Positions 34,020 through 44,419 of a stretch of 64,000 bases of DNA are shown one piece after another (position 1 is the stretch's first letter; each line of letters starts with the position of its first letter). The notes under the pieces are model-generated. The model worked only from the letters and a program-made list of their open reading frames with translations. It had not been told where the DNA came from and ran no database searches. This DNA is from Nymphaea colorata. Taxonomy: Eukaryota; Streptophyta; Magnoliopsida; Nymphaeales; Nymphaeaceae. The stretch spans positions 7,714,417-7,778,416 of the forward strand of contig NC_045149.1 in the NCBI RefSeq assembly GCF_008831285.2. Reading direction: 5' to 3'. The position numbers and the translations under genes are program-made.

Positions 34020-35340
34020 GTACCAGGCACTCAGGGGAATGGAACTAAGGACACACTGTCAATGCACCACCAGCCCCATCAGGTAGGCTACGTCCCTTGA
34101 CCCCAGATACGAGGGTGGAACCCTTTGCAATTTGGGAAGGCACAGGAGATAACGACAATTCTATTTGCCTTTGAGCATGGATAGCCGTCGTTTATGTTCA
34201 ACGCCATGAGCACTTCTCAGACGCTACTGGTTTTGCAGTGGAAGTTAGCATACAACACCTTCAGTGCCTCTGTCATGTCCAGCCTTCAAAGCCTTGCGCC
34301 CAGTAAGCAGTGGAGAACATCCGTGCCTTAAAAAAAATACACCAAACTATTCAGGATCACTAAAATGAGAACTGTAGCCTACACATTCATCCAGCAGAAA
34401 GCATTGTAGAATGGTTTTACTTAAAGGTTGCTAAGTATTTCCCTCGCACACACAATCCCCACGTTCAAAGAAAAAGAAAAGCATCAAGCTGCAACGATGA
34501 TACATGGCAATTCAGTTTACTGCAAAACGGGAGGAAAAGAAAAGAGATACTTCAATAGAAAAATCTATGAATATGAAGCCTCTAGTGCAAGAAAAACTTG
34601 GGTTCAACTTCAGTTAGAAAGAACAACATATCTGCGGTAGGTATAAAACCCTTTTTTATCTTTTTCTTGTCCAGTTTTCTAGTGGGGAAATGATCCATCG
34701 TGCTTTGGTTTGCAATTGAACCTGAAGTCTGTCAATGGATTAGAGATAAGAATAGCGTCTGGAATACCTCTTTAGGAAAAATGTACGTTAGAATGGTCCA
34801 TTCTTCAATTTTCATTGGAAAAACTCTGGAACCATGCCATAGACCAAAAGGTAACTTTGGAAAAAGAGCGGCAGAACTGCGTAAGGTTTAGACAATTTGT
34901 ATGGGTGCTTGAAAGTATTTGTGAGATTCCATCTTACCTTCTTCATTAACTTGGCAGGAATGGAAGAAAAGAAAGCCTTCATGCATTTGGAAATGGAAAA
35001 AAAAGAACCAGCCATCCTAAGTTATCTTCAGTAATACTGAAACAGAAACATACTGTACAAAAGTACAATCATGGAATGTACACCAGATATTTCATTACAC
35101 AGTCCTGAATAACACCAACTACAATGTGAATTACGGTCTCATGCACATCCTGGTGGTCTTAGCACTGTTTTCTACCACAGGGTACTTTGAATTGATATCT
35201 GTTGGAGAAAACTATACAAGGCAGGCTTATACAGTGTCACAGACTGGTGAAGTGCAGATCTATTGGCTAGCAAAAGTGAAGCCATACCACCAGAATCAAA
35301 GAAATAGACAAAGGTGGGAAGCATAATTACTTTTCCCCAC
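34020..35340. other. Intergenic, downstream of the DUF1005 gene
   Basis: No exon recognised on either strand. The last part probably includes the 3' UTR of the minus-strand DUF1005 gene; no clear polyadenylation signal was assigned. Confidence 0.5.
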
Positions 35341-35344
35341 TGAA

Positions 35345-37948
35345 CTAAAATGAATTAGAAGTATGATGCCTCAGCCTCCTCCTAAATGGCCTGCAGGCTT
35401 CTCTGCTTAGGTCAACAGCTGCAGCAAGGGCCATGAAGATTGCTGCGTCTTCCACACACTTGACATGCCTGGTAGCTAGATGCACCAGCGGCTTGCTGCT
35501 CTTGCTTTCCCCTTGTACACGACAATTCATAACGAACCCACAAGACATGTCATGACCAGGATATACAAAGTCCCCACTACTTTGGGGGCTTGGCAAGGGT
35601 GTAGGCACGGGCGTCTGCCTTGTAGTGTCAATAAAAAATTCACCACCTTTCTCAGCATTTATCAAGATCTCTGATACCAAGACTCCACCACCAACTGCAT
35701 CTAAGCTGCAATGACCTTCCTCAATCAGATGAAACCTGCAACCTATGGAGTCCTTTCCATTATGTTCACGCCAAGCCTCTAACCGCCCCCATGGTCTCCA
35801 TGCTTCAATACCTCCTGGGTCAGGGTGCAAGATCAGCCATGCACCAGGGTTTGAGCGTGCAACCCTATCACAACCAGTTGATGGCACAAAGGGTGTCACC
35901 ATGGAAGCTGCCGCTACAGCAGAGCCAGAAAGGTCATGAATCATCACCCTCCAACCTTTTCTTTCTCTCCTCTCACTTTCCTGCTGTGAACTACTTGAAG
36001 TCAGCCAGTAACTGTTTACCGGATCAGACTGTGTTGCTCTGCATAGTGGAATGAATTACAAAAGATGTAGCTTACTGGTTAGTGATGATGTATACCATCA
36101 AGATGACTATTGATATGGTTCTACAAGTGCAAAGAGAGGGAGTATTTCAAGCAATCTAGTACACGAGCACAGACCTTCTATGCATTTTAAACAAATACAT
36201 TTATCTCCAGTTTTTAACACTACAAAGCTGACTAAGTTGTAGAGTAGCCTTTGCACAATTCAACCGAGTTTCTTCTGCAAGAATCCAGTATGTCTACTTT
36301 ATTTATGCAAGAATCGACAAAACAATAGGGTTTAAGTTTCAGCCAGTCCTGATCAGCAAATAAGGAAATGGTTACTCACAGGGTAACCACTAAGTAGATG
36401 TCATCCGTACCAGGCTATCTTTACAGGAAATTAGGACTTATCCTTGAAATCAACAAAAATGCAGACCTCCATGACCAATTTTTGCAAAGTTCCTCACACA
36501 GAAAACAAGTGCAACATTTACATGGGCATTTCAGAGGGTCGATGCACCATGCATATGATGTTGCATAGCATACTACAGAAATATTTGCAGCACACAATAC
36601 ATATTACCCTGTTCTTTCATGTCATTTTAGACCTCATTCCTTGCGTTACCTTTAGCATATCAGCAACTGACCATCACAGATATAGAGGAAAATTGGATTC
36701 TATCTTCTCACATTCCTGCCAACTACTTGATTGGTGGTAGTCAGGATCTAGTGTCCTTATCTATATAAATATATATAGTAACTAGATCCTCACAACTAAT
36801 TTTCAGACAACTCAAACAACTCTCTGCCTTTCTCATTAAATGCTCATAGTAAGAATTCTATGAGAAAGATATATTTAGTTCTCTGAGACAATAGTTGTCG
36901 TGATCTAATTTCCTTAATAATCTAACACACATATTGATAATTATGCTTCTCTGTTGTGGGGATGTGCACATGCACATGGACACATCTCCAATCGTAAGTA
37001 AACAACATTTTTCCAAGATTCGAGCAGAAACCAAAATTACCTGGTATCAACAATTATAATGCCCTATCATCTTTCCAGATAAAGATGGACAAAGTCATAC
37101 AAAAAGTAGAGAAATTGGAAAATAGAACTGCAAAATATGGAAGGTAATTGGAGAAGAAACGAAATTTCATGAAGCACCAAAATAACACTTTCAATGGAGC
37201 CATTGCTCGATATAAAATTATGCACAAACACTTCCTGAATTACAAAAATATCAAACTTGTATGAAAATCAAGGATCGTTCTATTGACAAACAATTGTGGG
37301 CAAAATAAAAGTCCAAAAATTATTTTAGTGGGCATAAGTAGAAAATGTTTACCTTCTCTCTCGAAGGAACTTGCAACTGAATATTGGCTGCTTAGACGTG
37401 CCCTGGAGATGAACTATTTGAGGGCTTGAGGTAGTTTCATCTTCAAACTGAAACACGTAACGTGGATCAGGATCAAGCCTCACTCTCACATGAAGCTCTG
37501 CACCCGAATCATGTTTATTCTTGCCAATAACAATCCAGCCATTGTGAAGTAAAACCGATTTTCCTTCACCCCATTCTGAACCAACCTGCAACTTGAATGT
37601 ACCAATCTGTTGTTTTCGGCCACTGATGCCACAATGACCCCCTTCTCTCCCGGAGAAGACAACAATCTCAAGATACGCATTAGCAGCTTGGAAACAGCCA
37701 TGGGAGAGTAATGCACGAACATTGGATTGTTCCAAGTAGAAGCTCGCCGCAAAGCTATGAGGGTCAGGACTCTCTTCAGGAGAATTAATTAGGGGAACTG
37801 GTGCCACCTGCACAGGAAATCCACGAAGACGGATCTCGCACATGCAGGGAGAAGACAAAGCATCCGATCTAACAGCCTTTGCAGCTGCAACTGGAACCCT
37901 AAGCCCCAGAGATCCAATAGACAGCCTCACAAAAGCCTGGGAATCCAT
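35345..37948 (-). CDS. DUF1005 family protein
   Basis: Complete two-exon gene, 1290 nt coding, 429 aa. Exon 1 is 37948-37353 (198 codons plus 2 nt) and exon 2 is 36038-35345 (TAG stop). The 1.3-kb intron starts GTAAAC and ends TATGCAG; the phase 2 junction joins as FLRER-R-ATQSDPVNSYW. The start is the ATG giving MDSQAFVRLSIGSLGLRVP, the usual N-terminus of the family. DUF1005 proteins are plant-specific with no established biochemical role. Visible landmarks: CEIRLRGFPVQVAPVPL near 60-75, SFAASFYLEQSN near 90, WVRL-like ARV stretches, GWRVMIHDLSGSAVAAASMVTPFVPS in exon 2, then NPGAWLILHPDPGG and WRPWGRLEAWRE. No signal peptide or membrane segment is apparent. The length fits the family and no frame damage is seen. 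Confidence 0.92.
36612..36649. repeat. 38-bp sequence duplicated at 39006-39043
   Basis: TTCTTTCATGTCATTTTAG followed by ACCTCATTCCTTGCGTTAC is present identically here, inside the DUF1005 intron, and at 39006-39043 upstream of the gene. The flanking bases differ. Confidence 0.9.
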
Positions 37949-38172
37949 TCTAGTCACAACTCTATCCCCATATCAATAAACTACGATCCACCAACAAAGG
38001 TCCTGTTACACAGATAAAGTGAATTAGCTCGACGATGCAACAAATGGCACCATGAAATCAAGGTTAAGAAGACATACTTGCAGATTTACAGCATTGATAA
38101 CAAGAAAAACCAGTTGTCCAGCTCGACGAAAAACATCAAACAATATATGGGGTCATGAGCTCGATCAACAAA

Positions 38173-38281
38173 CCCATGATTAGACTATGGTTGTAACCTT
38201 GCAACCATCAACACTAAAAAAAAATGGATACCATGATTAGATTATGGTTGTAACTTGTAAACTTGCAACCATCAGCACTAG
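38173..38281. repeat. Imperfect tandem duplication upstream of DUF1005
   Basis: Two copies of CATGATTAGACTATGGTTGT-like sequence ending GCAACCATCA-CACTA, at about 38173-38215 and 38230-38281. The second carries a small insertion. Confidence 0.8.
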
Positions 38282-38299
38282 ACAAGATGGTTACACATG

Positions 38300-39545
38300 A
38301 TAACCAACATGAATAAATAAATTGCAGAAGTTCATAAGAACAAGCTATTATGTGTTTGATCATCACTAAGTTGACAAACATATCAGCATCCAGTAGCCTC
38401 AGGAATGAAATTGCTGCCACCATGTTTATAATTTTCAGAGCAAGTTTGAACGGCCTCAAAGCTGAGTTTCAAGGCTGATCGCAAAGCCGTGATTTGCATG
38501 ACTTATTGTCTAAGCAAGCAGTAGATTTTGGCACCATGGATTTTAAATCCACGTTAAGTAGGAAAAAACCTACCTCGGCCGTGAGATCACAATGCGCCGT
38601 CAGACCAAAATGCCAACCTTTTTCCGGCTACCAAGTCGTAACACAAAGCCCATGTTCGATTTACGATTAATCTGCAAGAAAAATTTTACCCATTTTCATG
38701 GAGCTGAGGTCTGCGGTGATCTGTAACAAGCAGCACGGACCTATCCACTGTTTGTTTAATAAGCGGATTTCAATTAATGTGATTTCAAATCTGAGGGGAA
38801 ACAAATGTGGCTGAAGACTATTCTTCTCCGCTTCATGTGTCACCACACATTTATGGTCATTCAATAGAGAACAAACGCGTGATAAGAAACGAAGCCTCCC
38901 ATATATGCCATTCATTTGCAATTAAAATGATCGATAGACCAAGTCAAGGAACCAAGCTACCCACCACACATGGCATCAGTGTTTGGGCAGTTCATAAACA
39001 TCATTCTTCTTTCATGTCATTTTAGACCTCATTCCTTGCGTTACAAAAACATGTTTTTGTAGTCATATTTTCAATTTTTTTTTATTTTTGTTTTTGAATG
39101 AAAAATACTTTTTTAATTAATTATATTAAAGCAAGAAATTTTGTAAACTAGCACATATAACCAACTTTGTCATGCCCCCCCACCTTATAAGGACAGCACA
39201 TTGCAAAGGCGATCGTATTAAAATCACAAAATACGAACCAAACACCAACATTTCGTCTTCATTTGATTCCTTTTATGGCCATTTAATAGTATTAAATGTT
39301 TGGGGGACGAATCGTCTCTAGTTGTGGGGAGGAAAGAATTTCTCCTCTTTATAAATATCTTTCAGCGTGCCTCTTGCCCATAATTTTACAAACGAGTACA
39401 TTTTTGTGATTTTTTTTATAAAGGCCACATTTGTTGTGGATAATATCAATTAACGACATGAAGTGTTAGTTTGAGAAGAGCAAAAATGTTAGCTAAAACA
39501 ATAAGCATAATCTAATGATAAAAGATAACATGGTTTACAAAAGTA
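38300..39545. other. Upstream region of the DUF1005 gene, otherwise anonymous
   Basis: Probably includes promoter and leader of the minus-strand gene, but no TATA box could be assigned with confidence. It contains the second copy of the 38-bp duplicated word (39006-39043). Confidence 0.45.
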
Positions 39546-39555
39546 AGGGTGTTGG

Positions 39556-39796
39556 TAAGCTTGGGCATCAGGTCGGCCTGACCAGGCTCAGTCCGAAAAG
39601 AAGTCGAGCTCAGGTTGGCTCGACACCCAAAACTCAGCTCCCGGCTCAGCCCGACCATTAAAACCCGAACACGAGCTCGACCCGAACTTATTGTGCCCAA
39701 CCGGGCCGATCCACTGCTCCTTTTTTTCTAGGCTTGGACTCGAGTCGGGCTGAGTACCGGGTACCTGTCAACGACCCGGCTCGGTGCCCAGCCTTA
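39556..39796. mobile_element. hAT-like MITE of the GGGCCGG family, best copy
   Basis: Starts TAAGCTTGGGCAT and ends GTGCCCAGCCTTA (complement TAAGGCTGGGCAC), an inverted repeat with two or three mismatches. The adjoining octamers GGTGTTGG and AGTGTCAG match at 5 of 8 positions, so an 8-bp duplication is possible but decayed. The interior has paired GGCTCGACACCC/GGGCTGAGTACC-like words. It defines the family found also at 17.65, 28.35, 33.92 and 40.88 kb. Confidence 0.65.
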
Positions 39797-39799
39797 AGT

Positions 39800-40800
39800 G
39801 TCAGGTAGAAATACCATATAGACTTTGGTGTACCTGACCCAGTCAAGCCAGGCCCAGGCCATAAGAAAAAGCCTCGGCCTGCGACCCTATAATTCTTGAA
39901 AATCAACCAAATCTCATATGGACCCAACTCAATTATATTCAACTAATTTATGTATGTCTATTAATTTGAGATGGCTTGATGAATTACTTTTAAAGCAGTT
40001 TGAAGTTTTAAATTTTTAAATGTTCATCATGATGTAACTGGTCCAACAACTAAATTACAAAAGCATGGTTTGGTAGAATAACCAAAATACACTTAATTTT
40101 TTCTTTTGTTTAGCAGCCTAAATTACATAAGAAACAGAACAAGCAGTTAAATGTAAGAAATCAAAACTTAAGTATGTGTTTCTTATTTCATCAAACTTGA
40201 ACTTCTTTTCCAAAAGTGTCGTAAATTACTACTATGAGCTTAATAAGGAGGGTTTGATGAGAATTTTTTTTTGTACTAAATTGAAACATGGAAAAAATAT
40301 ACAAACTTCAAGATGAAAGAAAAAATCATTTACAAAAAACAATATTTAAGTAGACATAATCTTGCGTCAAAACATAGCTGGTTGGACAAATGAGTGTTTA
40401 GAAGGCACGTTCTGTGGTACTACTCTTTATCGCGACATTCAAGTTAAAGGGTATATCATATCCCACCTAGGTTTCGATGAAGTCAGAACCCCGAAGGTAG
40501 AAGGGAATAAGGGGCTTTTGAGTCTTCTTCAAGCAGGTTGTTAATCTCCTATTCGTTTGAACTAGCATAAACTTTTTTAACTAATGGATGTATAAAAAAT
40601 TTTCATTCATGCTCATCAGACATCCTTGAACACAAGAGCGAAGCCAAGGGGTGGCAAGCAGGGGGCATGGGCCCCACTTAGATTTTTAGGAAAAAAAAAA
40701 TTCTGACAAGTAATTTTTCAAAATTTTAATTTAAAAGTATAAAATTAGTAAAAAATAAAGTTCGGTCTGTAAACGTTTCTATGGATTAAGCACTGAATGA
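39800..40800. other. Intergenic, no gene recognised
   Basis: AT-rich. A fragment near 40625-40760 (GCGAAGCCAAGG followed by GGGGCATGGGCCCC and A-rich DNA) resembles the GGCGGAG-ended repeats. Confidence 0.5.
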
Positions 40801-40802
40801 GA

Positions 40803-40804
<2 letters not shown>

Positions 40805-40878
<74 letters not shown>
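40805..40878. repeat. (TA)n microsatellite, about 74 bp
   Basis: An uninterrupted TA tract that abuts the GC-rich repeat beginning at 40879. Confidence 0.95.
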
Positions 40879-40883
<5 letters not shown>

Positions 40884-41178
40884 CGGCCCAACTCGAGCCC
40901 ATGATCGGGCCCCAAAAAATGGTATCGTGCCGGCCCAAGTGGGGCCCGATTAAGCGGGTTCGACTCGATAATTTTTTAAATATCTATTTTATTAATTTTT
41001 ATATATAGTTATAATATTTTATTATAATTAATTATGTTTATGTATGATTTAATATTAAAATATATATTTTTAATTTAATTAGGCCGAGTCGATTTTAAGT
41101 GTCTGGCCAAACTTGGGTTTCAAGTGACAGAGTGGGTCAAGCCCGACTCTTATCTGACCGGATCGATGCCCAAACTTA
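40879..41178. repeat. GGGCCGG-type element, left end lost
   Basis: GC-rich GTGCCGGCCCAAGTGGGGCC on the left, an AT-rich core at 40965-41080, and a right end ATGCCCAAACTTA (complement TAAGTTTGGGCAT) matching the TIR of 39556-39796. The left terminus is replaced by (TA)n. Confidence 0.6.
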
Positions 41179-41566
41179 TGTACAATAAAATATGAGCATG
41201 GAACTCTATCATCCAACCACCGGCAGCTTTTGTTCTTCCTTTCTCTTTCATTTCTTTATATAATTAATTGAGTGTCAAACGACTCGAGGAAATCCGCTAA
41301 GACTTTGACGGTAGGGCAAGTTTGACGGTGGGACCTGCAACCTAGCTGACGAACCGCTCCCGTCACAGCCACGTCAACAGAGCAGCATCGTCGCCGGTCG
41401 CCGGAGCCGATCATGTGGCTGACCGATAAGGTAAATCCGGCTACATCAGCTTATACGTATCCCGCTAGAAAACTAAATTGTATACATCATTTCTTTTTGT
41501 CAGTGTTAAAGGGTGTAGCTTGTCATGGTTCGATTTTCGTTAACGCTATCTTCAATTGGGTTTTCT

Positions 41567-41785
<219 letters not shown>

Positions 41786-41920
41786 GTAAAGAAAGTATGA
41801 ACATTTTAATGTATTTATAATTATACATATTTATAAGGTTAAATTTCAAAAAAATACTTTAATAATTAAGTTCAATAGGTCTGGTTCTTGTATCTTACCC
41901 AATGGTTTGGTTTTTACCAA

Positions 41921-41924
<4 letters not shown>

Positions 41925-41986
<62 letters not shown>
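41925..41986. repeat. (TA)n microsatellite, about 60 bp
   Basis: The third long TA tract within 1.2 kb. Smaller TA tracts follow at about 42453-42482 and 43698-43722. Confidence 0.95.
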
Positions 41987-41990
<4 letters not shown>

Positions 41991-41999
41991 CACCTTGCT

Positions 42000-42449
42000 A
42001 AAACAAATATAAATCTACGTTGCAAGTGTCACAGGCTGACTCCTTCAGTCCGTGCGGCAAAGAACTGTACAAACTTTAAACACGGGAACCAGCAAGTGCC
42101 CTTTAGAAAAATATAAAGTGTTGGAGTCCAGCGATGTTCCGAATCCGATACTCATCGATACGTATTGGATACCATTTCTGATAATGTCCATCGTCCAACA
42201 AGCGCGTCATTTTTTCCCTTCTTCTATTTCTTTTTTTCCTCCTTCCTCACTTTTCTAATAATATAAAACATATTTACCAATGTAAATAGGTAAATGAATA
42301 CATATACGCACTGTTTTGTAGCATATATATATATATATTTTTTTAAAAAGAGCAAATGATGCACCATGCTTTTGGAATTTCCTAAAGTTAGTTGATTCTC
42401 GGGTTCGTTATGCAGAACAACGTTATTATTATTAGAGAATGACATAAAG

Positions 42450-42488
<39 letters not shown>

Positions 42489-43340
42489 GAGGTTAATTTA
42501 TATATGCAAATATCTGCTTCTATTTTTATGGACATATGCATTCACGTTTACGTCCACTGATATTCTGATCAGCAATATCTAGGAAAGGACAAGCCTTGGT
42601 ATATTTCATACAGTTTTTTTTTTTTTAATTCATTCATCAATTTCTTTTCTTTTTTTTCCTAATGTACTCAGAGCAGAATACGAGTAAAAGGAAAAGACTT
42701 CCGCAATGGAAAAGAGAAACTGGCTTATTAAGAGATTATATATATATGCCATTAAATAAATTACCTGCTATCTAAGACTGCTTTCCCCTGTGACAGGCAG
42801 GGAAGAAGATTATAACACAATTTCTTGATCCCAAAATAGCATTAACAGAACCCTGAAAATTTTACAGTAGAAGTACAAATTATAAGGAGATCACCTTCTA
42901 AGAATTCAAGAGAGTTAAACGACAACATATGCCAGAAAACTATGGCGGAATTCAATCGCAAAACTTCAAGAAAACATGCAAAAATAAGCACCATACTTCG
43001 CCACAGAGAAAACAACCCGAAATTTAGAAAGAAAAAAAGTTTAAACGAGCACCAAAAGGATCTCAAACTCATTTAATTGTTACGACCAAACAGCGCCGAT
43101 CGTAATCTGTTACAGCATTAAACGGTAACGTTAAGAGCTCCATTAGCAGGCAGACGAATGTACAGAAGGGTCCTTACAGAAAATCAAACATTAGAAAACC
43201 AATGGAATATGCATATCTTGCCGTCAACGGGAAGAGAAAACGATTCTTGCATGGGCTTTGATCATGGAGTTGCTAAAACGAAAAGACCAAAAAAAAAAAG
43301 AAAAAAACCAAAACCACGCATAGAGGGGCTGCCGTCCTTC
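42000..43340. other. Intergenic, AT-rich, no gene recognised
   Basis: Short frames only. The 76-codon minus-strand frame at 42842-43072 matches no family I recognise. Confidence 0.5.
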
Positions 43341-43343
43341 GCT

Positions 43344-43347
<4 letters not shown>

Positions 43348-43390
<43 letters not shown>

Positions 43391-43560
43391 CAGGAAGGGG
43401 GAAGGGACTCGCCTGGAAAGAAAGACAGTACAGTTTCCTTAAAGTCGCCGGTCGCCGTCGGTGAAGATGCAGCAGCGCAGCGTTCCCCACCGGCGGCAAG
43501 GGTTTGGAAGCAATCCACCGTCGGTGCGTAGGAGAGGGGAAGAGAGGGAGGAGGTTATTT
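43348..43560 (-). other. (AG)n tract and GC-rich leader-like segment
   Basis: An (AG)n run of about 40 bp at 43348-43388 is followed by GC-rich DNA with CCGGCGG/CGCCGTCGG words. On the minus strand it is CT-rich and open in two frames without a recognisable domain. It resembles a plant 5' leader; see also 32985-33520. Confidence 0.3.
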
Positions 43561-43696
43561 CAGTCGAATGAAGCATGAGAGGGAAGCAGCTTGCATCTTC
43601 ATTGGTGGTGGGGAAGGGCTGCTCACGTCAATAAAAGGGTATTTTGGTCATTTCGAAATTCACCGTCCTTTTCCCATAACAGATAAGGCCTTGCGA

Positions 43697-43731
<35 letters not shown>

Positions 43732-43893
43732 TATTTATTTATTTTTAAATTAATAGTTTTAAAGAATATATTTTGAAGGATTTGCTCTCTACGACGATGG
43801 GTTCACCTTAATAATAAAAAAAAAGTGACAACGAATAAGGGCAATTTCGTCAGTGTTCAACTCATCCTTTGGCGGGGCTGCTGTGTTCGCAGC

Positions 43894-44215
43894 TAGAGGT
43901 GAACAAGGAGTTTGGAGTTGGACTCGTTAAAACTCAGCTTGTGAACGAGTTTGAGTCAAGTCATTTAAGTCGAGCTCGTTTCATCAGTCATTTAAATAAT
44001 CGAGTTAAATTCAAGCTCAACATGTAACTTTCGAATCGAGTTGAGCTCAACCTCAACACATAACGATGAATATCAAAATTTGTTGAGATTTAATCAAGAC
44101 TTACGAGTTGCTTTAGTGGAGCTATTCTCGAGCTCAAGTCGAAGTCTACTCAAGGTTCCATTAGTCAAGCTGAACTCAAGTCGACTGAACTCGGACTAGA
44201 CTCGGCTCGCGTCCG
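43894..44215. repeat. CTCGAG-rich hAT-type MITE, one end intact
   Basis: Begins TAGAGGTGAACAAGG, close to the TAGGGGTGAACA terminus at 6971. The interior consists of GAGTTGAGCTC/CTCGAGCTCAAG words. The right side runs to GACTCGGCTCGCGTCC, where the expected terminal repeat is missing. Confidence 0.55.
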
Positions 44216-44419
44216 GCGGCCGCTTACAAGGCAGAAGTGAAGACAGCCGGAAAGCGTCACGGCGAGGACGAAGTTTCTTCTTTGCGGCAAAATACAGCTG
44301 GCGCACGGTAGGCGACGACTTTGAAAGGCTCCCAGCTCACAGCTGGACGGCACTGCTGGTGGACGACAACTCTTCAGTCGCCTTAACTTGTGGACTTGCC
44401 TTTCTAATGGGTCCCACAT

